Shown piece by piece: positions 45,296-50,660 of a DNA stretch of 50,660 bases (position 1 is the stretch's first letter; every line of letters starts with the position of its first letter). Position numbers and translations under genes: made by a program. The stretch lies in NCBI RefSeq assembly GCF_000819725.1, contig NZ_CDDH01000070.1, positions 1-50,660 of the forward strand, in the 5' to 3' direction. The DNA is from Aeromonas australiensis. Its GTDB lineage: Bacteria > Pseudomonadota > Gammaproteobacteria > Enterobacterales > Aeromonadaceae. The notes under the pieces are model-generated. The model was not told the origin of the DNA and did no database searches. It saw nothing but the letters and a program-made list of their open reading frames with translations.

Positions 45296-46435
45296 TCAGT
45301 AGAGTTGATGGCCGTCGCGCTTGATGCGGGCACGGTCGAGCTTGCCGCGCACCACCCGATAGACCCAGCCGGTGTAGCCCAGGTTGATCGGCATCAGCAC
45401 CAGCACGAGGCCGAACATAATGGCCAGGGTCTTGTAACTGGAGGTGCTGTCCCACAGGGTCAGGCTGCTGACCGCATCGAGGGATGAGGGCAGCACGAAG
45501 GGGAACAGGGCGATGGCCACCGAGCAGAGCATGGCGGCGCAGGCAATGGCGCTGGCCAGCAGCGCAATCCGGCCCCGCTCCAACCAGGAGGTAAGCCCGC
45601 TCACCAGCGGCGCCAGCGCCCCGATGATCGGCATTAGCCACAGCAGCGGATAGTCAAAATAGTTGCGCAGCCAGCCACCGGCGTGGGGGATCACCCCCTT
45701 CATCAGCGGGCTGATAGCAGCATTCGGGTCAAAGGGGTGTGTGCCCACACCGGTCAGCTGAAACCCTTGCAGATCCACCAGATGCCAGCCGGCCAGCAGG
45801 TAGCAGAGGGTCACCAGCGGGGCCAGCAGGATGGCGATCCCCCGTGCGCGCAGTGCAGGAGTGCCAGTCACCTTGGCTTGCAGAAAACCGGCGCCGTGCA
45901 GCAGCAACAGGCTGATGGCAGTGGCCAGCACCGAGAGCAGCCAGCCCCAGTGGAAGTCGAAGGCGCCATAGTGCAGACGCAGCGCCGTGTCGAAGCGAAA
46001 CGGCAGCCCCTCCATCACCAGACCGATAGCCGCACCGAGGATGAGCGCCGGTATCAGGCCACCGGCCACCAGCGCCCGATCCCACCAGCGGCGCCACACC
46101 GGATCGGCCAGCTTGCTGCGATAGTCAAAGCCGACCGGACGCAGAAAGAGCCCAAGCAGCAGCACCACCATGGGGATGTAAAGCCCCGAGAAGGCGGCGG
46201 CATAAACCAGCGGCCAGGCGGCGAACAGGGCGCCGGCACCGGCAATCAGCCACACCTGATTGCCCTCCCACACCGGTCCCACGCTGTTGATCACCAGACG
46301 GCGGTCGTCGTCATCTTTCGACACCACCGGCAGCAGCATGGCGATGCCGAGATCGAAGCCATCCATCACGATAAAACCGACCATCATGAAGAGCAGCAGC
46401 GCCCACCAGATGAGTTTCAGGGTTGCGTAATCCAT
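45296..46435 (-). CDS. cydB: Cytochrome bd ubiquinol oxidase subunit II
   Basis: 379 aa (E. coli 379), with eight or more hydrophobic helices. Opens [20 protein letters not shown], then [16 protein letters not shown], as CydB does. Structural partner of CydA. The start overlaps the cydA stop by one base (TGATG). Confidence 0.96.
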   Translation of the reverse strand: MDYATLKLIWWALLLFMMVGFIVMDGFDLGIAMLLPVVSKDDDDRRLVINSVGPVWEGNQVWLIAGAGALFAAWPLVYAAAFSGLYIPMVVLLLGLFLRPVGFDYRSKLADPVWRRWWDRALVAGGLIPALILGAAIGLVMEGLPFRFDTALRLHYGAFDFHWGWLLSVLATAISLLLLHGAGFLQAKVTGTPALRARGIAILLAPLVTLCYLLAGWHLVDLQGFQLTGVGTHPFDPNAAISPLMKGVIPHAGGWLRNYFDYPLLWLMPIIGALAPLVSGLTSWLERGRIALLASAIACAAMLCSVAIALFPFVLPSSLDAVSSLTLWDSTSSYKTLAIMFGLVLVLMPINLGYTGWVYRVVRGKLDRARIKRDGHQLY

Positions 46436-48006
46436 CAGGCGATCCTCGCAAGTTCGGGTTGTTCACCGCTGTAGCGGCCGGTATGGAGAATGGCGGGCCC
46501 CTTGCGGATCACATGGCGCAACAGGAAGAGCTCCACCACCAGCAACAGGGTGTAGATAGAACAGATGGCGATCAGGCTGAACCAGAGTTGGCCCGGCTGA
46601 AGCAAAGAGACCGAGGCCGAGACCGGCAGCACGTCGCTGATGGTCCAGGGTTGACGGCCGAGCTCCGCCACCAGCCAGCCCGCCTCGATGGCAATCCAGG
46701 GCAGCGGAATGCTCCAGAGCAGGGTCTTGAGCAGCCGTGGCGAGTCTTGCAGCCGGTTGCGGCAGAGCTGAACAAAGCTCACCACCATCAGCCCCAGCAT
46801 GGTGACGCCAAGCCCCACCATCACCCGAAAGCCCCAGAACAGCGGCGCCACCGGCGGGATGGAGTCATCGACCGCTTTGGCAATCTCTGCCTCACCGGCC
46901 TTGGCGATATTGCTGGCATAGGGGGTGAGCAGCATGCCGTAGCCGAGATCCTTGCCGTGTTGCTCGAAGCGGGCGCGGTTGGCCGGGCTGTCATCACCCT
47001 GCCGGATCTGCTCGAGGGCCTCGGCCGCCACCATGCCGCTGCGAATGCGCGCCTCGTTCTGCACCTTGATATCCTTGAGGCCGGTCACCGCCTCGTCGAT
47101 GGAGCGGGTAGCGATGATCCCCATCAGATACGGGATCTTGATGGCGGCGTGGGTGGTTTGCGCCTGCTGATCCGGGAAGCCGAACAGGGTAAAGGAGGCT
47201 GGCGCTGGCTCGGTCTCCCACTCCGCCTCGATGGCGGCGAGCTTGACCTTCTGCACCTCGCCGGTGCGATAGCCCGACTCATCCCCCAGCACAATAACCG
47301 AGAGGATGGCGGCCAGCCCGAAGCCGGAGGCGATAGCGAAGGAGCGCAGGGCAAACTGCACCTCGGTCTTGCGCAGCAGATACCAGCTGCTCACCCCCAT
47401 CACAAACATGGAGGCCGCCACATAGCCCGCCGCGACGGTGTGAACAAACTTCACCTGCGCCACCGGGTTAAACAGCACGGCGGCGATATCCACCAGCTCC
47501 ATCCGTTGGGTCAGCAGGTTGAACTCGGCACCCACCGGGTTTTGCATCCAACCATTGCCGATCAGGATCCAGAGCGCCGAGAGGTTGGAGCCGAGCGCCA
47601 CCAGCATGGTTACCAGCAGGTGCTTGCCGCGGGAGAGCTTGTCCCAGCCGAAGAAGAAGAGTCCCACCAGGGTCGATTCGAGGAAGAAGGCCATCAGCCC
47701 CTCGATGGCCAGCGGGGTACCGAAGATGTCCCCCACATAGTGGGAGTAGTAAGCCCAGTTGGTGCCGAACTGAAACTCCATGGTGATCCCCGTGGTGACC
47801 CCCATGACGAAGTTGATGCCAAACAGTTTGCCCCAGAAGCGGGTGATGTCCTGATAGATCACCTTGCCGGTCATCACATAAGCCGACTCGGCGATCACCA
47901 GGATCCAGGACAGCCCCAGGGTGAGGGGCACAAACAGGAAGTGGAACAGGGCCGTGGCGCCAAATTGCAGGCGAGACAGGCTGACCACGTCATCCGGATT
48001 GATCAT
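46435..48006 (-). CDS. cydA: Cytochrome bd ubiquinol oxidase subunit I
   Basis: 523 aa (E. coli 522), so the long Q-loop form. Holds the haem-ligand His near residue 22 ([20 protein letters not shown]), [14 protein letters not shown] and the quinol-binding periplasmic loop. Oxidises ubiquinol and reduces oxygen with high affinity; also protects against peroxide and nitric oxide. Head of cydABX. The promoter lies in the 122 bp shared with the divergent MocR gene. Confidence 0.97.
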   Translation of the reverse strand: MINPDDVVSLSRLQFGATALFHFLFVPLTLGLSWILVIAESAYVMTGKVIYQDITRFWGKLFGINFVMGVTTGITMEFQFGTNWAYYSHYVGDIFGTPLAIEGLMAFFLESTLVGLFFFGWDKLSRGKHLLVTMLVALGSNLSALWILIGNGWMQNPVGAEFNLLTQRMELVDIAAVLFNPVAQVKFVHTVAAGYVAASMFVMGVSSWYLLRKTEVQFALRSFAIASGFGLAAILSVIVLGDESGYRTGEVQKVKLAAIEAEWETEPAPASFTLFGFPDQQAQTTHAAIKIPYLMGIIATRSIDEAVTGLKDIKVQNEARIRSGMVAAEALEQIRQGDDSPANRARFEQHGKDLGYGMLLTPYASNIAKAGEAEIAKAVDDSIPPVAPLFWGFRVMVGLGVTMLGLMVVSFVQLCRNRLQDSPRLLKTLLWSIPLPWIAIEAGWLVAELGRQPWTISDVLPVSASVSLLQPGQLWFSLIAICSIYTLLLVVELFLLRHVIRKGPAILHTGRYSGEQPELARIA

Positions 48007-48072
48007 GCGTCACTCTCTTTTGTTGTATTTGCCTTGCACGTTTCGTGCGTGACAAGTACATCACGGAGCATG

Positions 48073-48116
48073 ACACCTATAACAGATGCAGTTATATTGA
48101 ATTACACCTATAACAG
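48073..48116. promoter_or_regulatory. Direct-repeat operator in the cydA-mocR promoter region
   Basis: Two perfect 13-bp direct repeats ACACCTATAACAG at 48073-48085 and 48104-48116, start-to-start distance 31 bp (about three helical turns), with an inverted GTTATA (48091-48096) between them. Direct plus inverted boxes are typical of MocR-type regulators. The second copy ends 12 bp before the ATG of the MocR gene and contains a TATAAC promoter-like box. Confidence 0.6.
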
Positions 48117-48128
48117 TTGATCCAGATC

Positions 48129-49544
48129 ATGTCCCTTTACCAGCAGTTGGCCGACCGCCTGCAAAGCCAGATCGACGAAGGCATCTGGCAACCGGGAGAG
48201 CGCATCCCCTCCATTCGCCAGAGCTGCAAGACCCACGGGCTCAGCCCCATGACGGTATTGCAGGCCTATCAACTGCTTGAAAGTCAGGGGCGGATCCTCG
48301 CCCGCCCCCAGTCTGGTTACTACGTCAAAGCCACCTCACCACAGGTCGTGCAGCACACCCCGAGCCAGACCCACTACAGCGGCTCGGTGGATATCAACGA
48401 TCTGGTGTTCGAGGTGTTGCAGGCGAGCAAATCGCGGGATCTGGTGCCCCTTGGCATGTCGGTAGCAGACCCGACCCTGTTCCCCCATCCCCAGCTCGGA
48501 CGGGCGCTGGCCAGCTGCATGCGCAAGCTCGATCCCTTCAGCACGGTGGCCGATCTGCCCCCTGGCAACGAGGCGCTGCGCCGCGCCATCGCCCAGCGCT
48601 ACGCCAGTGACGGGGTGGCGGTCAATCCGCAGGAGATCATCATCACCACAGGCGCCATGGAGGCGCTCTCCCTCAGTCTGCAGGTGCTGACCGAGCCCGG
48701 TGACTGGGTGGTGGTGGAGTCCCCCACCTTCTATGGCGCCCTGCAGGCCATCGAGCGGCTGAAACTCAAGGCGGTGGAGATCCCGGTCATTCCGGGGGTG
48801 GGTATCGATCTGGCGCTATTGGAAGACGCCCTCAGCAAGATGCCGATCAAGGCGTGCTGGCTGATGGGCAATGTGCAGCACCCGCTCGGCCACACCATGC
48901 CCGATGCGCACAAAGCGCGGCTGATGGCGCTGCTCAACCTCTATGCCGTGCCGTTGGTGGAGGATGATGTCTATGCGGAGGTCTACTTCGGCCGCGAGCG
49001 GCCCAAGCCCATCAAACATTGGGATCGACGCGGCGACAGCCTGCTCTGCTGCTCCTTTTCCAAGTGCCTGGCGCCGGGCTTTCGGGTCGGCTGGGTGGTG
49101 GCTGGGCCCCATGCCGAGCGGGTGCAGCGGCTGCAACTGATGTCCACCCTCTCCACCAATGTGCCGAGCCAGCTGGCGCTGGCCGAGATACTGCGCCAGG
49201 GCGGGGTCGATGCCCACTTTCGCCGCCTGCGCCACACCCTGGCCCAGCGCCAGCAGCAGATGCGGGCAGCTCTGCAACGGCTGTTGCCCGGCGAAGTGCA
49301 GATCTCCTCCCCCGATGGCGGCTACTTCCTCTGGCTGGCGCTGCCTGCCCATTTCGACAGCCGCGCCCTGCACGCCAAGGCTCTGGGCAGCGGTTTTTCA
49401 GTGGCCCCCGGCGCCCTCTTCTCCAGTCAGGGGCAACACAACCACTGCCTGCGCCTCAACAGCTCCCATCCTTGGAGCGAACAGCTGGAGCAGGCCCTCA
49501 CCCGGCTGGTGGCGCTAATTGCCACGCAGCTCGGCGAAAAGTAA
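48129..49544 (+). CDS. MocR-family transcriptional regulator (GntR HTH + aminotransferase-like domain)
   Basis: 471 aa from the ATG at 48129; an in-frame TTG 12 bp upstream would overlap the repeat. The N-terminal GntR winged helix (LYQQLADRLQSQIDEGIWQP, then GERIPSIRQSCKTHGLSPMT) is followed by a type I aminotransferase fold: TTGAMEALSLSL, NVQHPLGHTM, and the PLP-lysine in CSFSKCLAPGFRVGW, ending with an Arg-containing LRLNSSHP. PLP or an amine adduct is the likely effector. Resembles YdcR. Divergent from cydABX; may control itself, cydABX or neither. Confidence 0.9.
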   Translation: MSLYQQLADRLQSQIDEGIWQPGERIPSIRQSCKTHGLSPMTVLQAYQLLESQGRILARPQSGYYVKATSPQVVQHTPSQTHYSGSVDINDLVFEVLQASKSRDLVPLGMSVADPTLFPHPQLGRALASCMRKLDPFSTVADLPPGNEALRRAIAQRYASDGVAVNPQEIIITTGAMEALSLSLQVLTEPGDWVVVESPTFYGALQAIERLKLKAVEIPVIPGVGIDLALLEDALSKMPIKACWLMGNVQHPLGHTMPDAHKARLMALLNLYAVPLVEDDVYAEVYFGRERPKPIKHWDRRGDSLLCCSFSKCLAPGFRVGWVVAGPHAERVQRLQLMSTLSTNVPSQLALAEILRQGGVDAHFRRLRHTLAQRQQQMRAALQRLLPGEVQISSPDGGYFLWLALPAHFDSRALHAKALGSGFSVAPGALFSSQGQHNHCLRLNSSHPWSEQLEQALTRLVALIATQLGEK

Positions 49545-49571
49545 CGAGGCAAAGAGCCGCTGGCGAAACGA

Positions 49572-49596
49572 ACAAAGGCCCGCAACGGGCCTTTGT
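49572..49596. terminator. Bidirectional terminator, mocR and GNAT genes
   Basis: Stem ACAAAGGCCCG (49572-49582, one unpaired edge base) with CGGGCCTTTGT (49586-49596). Serves the convergent MocR and GNAT transcripts. Confidence 0.75.
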
Positions 49597-49637
49597 GGTT
49601 GGAAAGTGACGCGCCCTGGCTCGCCATAACAAACAGC

Positions 49638-50096
49638 TCATCTGGCCATGATCTGCGACTGCACCTTGAAGCCCAGCGCCGCGTAGAGCGCTTGGGCCCG
49701 CTCGTTGAAGGCCATCACCTCCAGCCGGATTTGCTGAGCATCACGGGCCTTGGCCCACGCATCACAATGGGCGATCAGCGCCTTGCCAATCCCGCGAGAG
49801 CGGTGCTGCTCATCCACCACCACAGAGCCGATGCGGCAAATCGGCGCACGGGTGAGAAATGGCACGCTCTCATTGATATCGATCCGCGCCGTCAAAAAGC
49901 CCACCACCCTGCCATCCTGCTCGGCAACACAGAACAGACGCCCTTCCGCGCCGATGGCGCTCAATAAAAACCCCCGTTCCTCTGGTGACGGCGGGCAGAA
50001 CACCTCGGGATAGTGCTGATGGTGGATCTCTCCTATCTGCCGGTTCAGCTCGACAATGGCGTCGATATCCAGTGCGGTTGCCTTGCGTATCTCCAA
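49638..50096 (-). CDS. GNAT-family N-acetyltransferase
   Basis: 152 aa from a TTG at 50096, chosen because AAGGAG sits 6-7 nt upstream and the reading then opens with EIRKATALDID, the usual first strand of a GNAT fold. An ATG at 50135 lacks a ribosome site. Acetyl-CoA motif IGSVVVDEQHRSRGIGKAL (Q/RxxGxG/A) and C-terminal LEVMAFNERAQALYAALGF are clear. Substrate unknown. Confidence 0.88.
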   Translation of the reverse strand: MEIRKATALDIDAIVELNRQIGEIHHQHYPEVFCPPSPEERGFLLSAIGAEGRLFCVAEQDGRVVGFLTARIDINESVPFLTRAPICRIGSVVVDEQHRSRGIGKALIAHCDAWAKARDAQQIRLEVMAFNERAQALYAALGFKVQSQIMAR

Positions 50097-50201
50097 CGGT
50101 TGCTCCTTGCAAAAATGGTGATAGTCCTGCGCCATCTTAGGGGCTGTGCCCCGCAATCCAAATAGACTTATCCGCATCTTTTGACGAGCCTCAGAAACAA
50201 C

Positions 50202-50223
50202 AACGCCCCTTGAGCGGGGCGTT
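50202..50223 (-). terminator. Terminator of the YebE-like gene
   Basis: Stem AACGCCCC (50202-50209) with GGGGCGTT (50216-50223), 6-nt loop, then GTTGTTT on the minus strand. Confidence 0.75.
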
Positions 50224-50250
50224 ATCGGCAATCCATGGCGATGAGGGATA

Positions 50251-50660
50251 TCAGGCGGGGGCGTTAAGCTGGGCCACCTGCCGCTCGATGCTGCCTTTGA
50301 GGTTGTCATCGAGTTTGAGGGCGCGTGCCAGCTCGTCGAGATAACCGCGCTCCATAAAGTGATCCACTTCGATGGCGAGCAGGGAGGCGAGATAGACCTC
50401 GGTGGCCAGCTCCATATCGGTCACTTCCCGCGCCAGCGCGTGGGGATCGAGGGGACGGGCCAGCTCGGCGTCAATCCAGCGGGCCGCATCGCTCTGGCCC
50501 TGTTCGGTCAGGTACTCCTGAATTTTCTGGCGCTCGGCGCCGTCGATATGGCCATCGGCCCGGGCCGCGGCCACCATGGCGCGTACCAAAAGCGCCGCGC
50601 GGGCATCCAGCGCATTGCCTTCCAGCCCACTGATGGGATGGGTGGGCTGGAAGGCAATGC
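50251..50660 (-). CDS. DUF533/YebE-like inner membrane protein, partial (C-terminal part)
   Basis: The frame is open from the window edge; the 136 visible codons end LVRAMVAAARADGHIDGAER, then a helical TerB-like domain finishing IERQVAQLNAPA. This matches the C-terminal DUF533 domain of YebE, whose N-terminus and membrane segment would lie beyond 50660. Function unknown; TerB-like folds are linked to stress. Codons near the edge (FQPTHPISGLEG) lie inside a perfect inverted repeat and may not be genuine if the end is an assembly artefact. Confidence 0.8.
   Translation of the reverse strand, partial: IAFQPTHPISGLEGNALDARAALLVRAMVAAARADGHIDGAERQKIQEYLTEQGQSDAARWIDAELARPLDPHALAREVTDMELATEVYLASLLAIEVDHFMERGYLDELARALKLDDNLKGSIERQVAQLNAPA
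50612..50660. repeat. Perfect 19-bp inverted repeat at the window end
   Basis: GCATTGCCTTCCAGCCCAC (50612-50630) is the exact reverse complement of 50642-50660, with an 11-base spacer. It lies inside the YebE-like frame and closes on the last base of the window. Confidence 0.9.

Noticed and set aside
46423..48120. 565-codon plus-strand frame opposite cydA
   Set aside because: Antisense of cydA, with low-complexity His/Gln/Gly content.

Overview
The window looks like the chromosome of a gamma-proteobacterium of the genus Aeromonas (species not determined). The evidence is the GC-rich core coding, the gene order uvrY-uvrC-pgsA-tRNA-Gly-tRNA-Cys-tRNA-Leu (the same block as in E. coli), the comEC-msbA-lpxK-ycaR-kdsB cluster and the cytochrome bd operon. 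This assignment is an inference from gene content, not a database result.

Positions 1 to about 9,075 are a visibly more AT-rich integrative element inserted at the 3' end of a tRNA-Leu gene. A tyrosine integrase lies next to the tRNA. Behind it come a two-helix membrane protein, a gene-poor stretch, a small helix-turn-helix-like protein, a D5/P4-type helicase, a MobV-like relaxase with a dense block of inverted repeats upstream (candidate oriT), a serine recombinase, and a PstI/BsuBI-type restriction-modification pair whose nuclease gene runs off the left edge. This is the content of an integrative mobilizable element with restriction-modification cargo; its far attachment site is not in the window.

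Positions 9,076-24,500 are core genome: three tRNAs, pgsA, uvrC, uvrY, the lipid A/Kdo cluster kdsB-ycaR-lpxK-msbA, comEC, two tandem DUF2062 genes, aspC, an uncharacterised gene resembling a degenerate TOPRIM (JetD/DUF2220-like) protein, and maoP-hdfR, which are co-directional and overlapping here. Positions 24,500-33,400 hold ecotin and a complete glycerol/glycerol-3-phosphate regulon (glpQ, glpD, glpR, glpT on the minus strand; glpF-glpK on the plus strand) with recognisable GlpR operator-like sites.

Positions 33,400-41,500 carry a chemoreceptor with a hairpin-switch-like leader, several small genes (DUF6404, VOC, ABM), yafC- and dkgB-like genes, an intergenic triple-hairpin repeat, a C-rich G-poor stretch suggestive of Rho-dependent termination, and an MFS exporter.

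The most interesting region is 41,525-45,040, a five-gene minus-strand operon in which every junction overlaps: a secreted metallo-beta-lactamase-fold hydrolase, a secreted Cys-motif precursor peptide (HvfA-like), a DUF692/MNIO enzyme (HvfB), a DUF2063 partner (HvfC) and a DoxX membrane protein (HvfD). It looks like a copper-related RiPP pathway of the Hvf/bufferin type with an unusual translationally coupled hydrolase. It sits beside cydABX and a divergent MocR-type regulator whose start is preceded by 13-bp direct repeats spaced 31 bp apart. The right edge holds a GNAT acetyltransferase and a YebE/DUF533-like gene that ends in a perfect 19-bp inverted repeat closing exactly on the last base.
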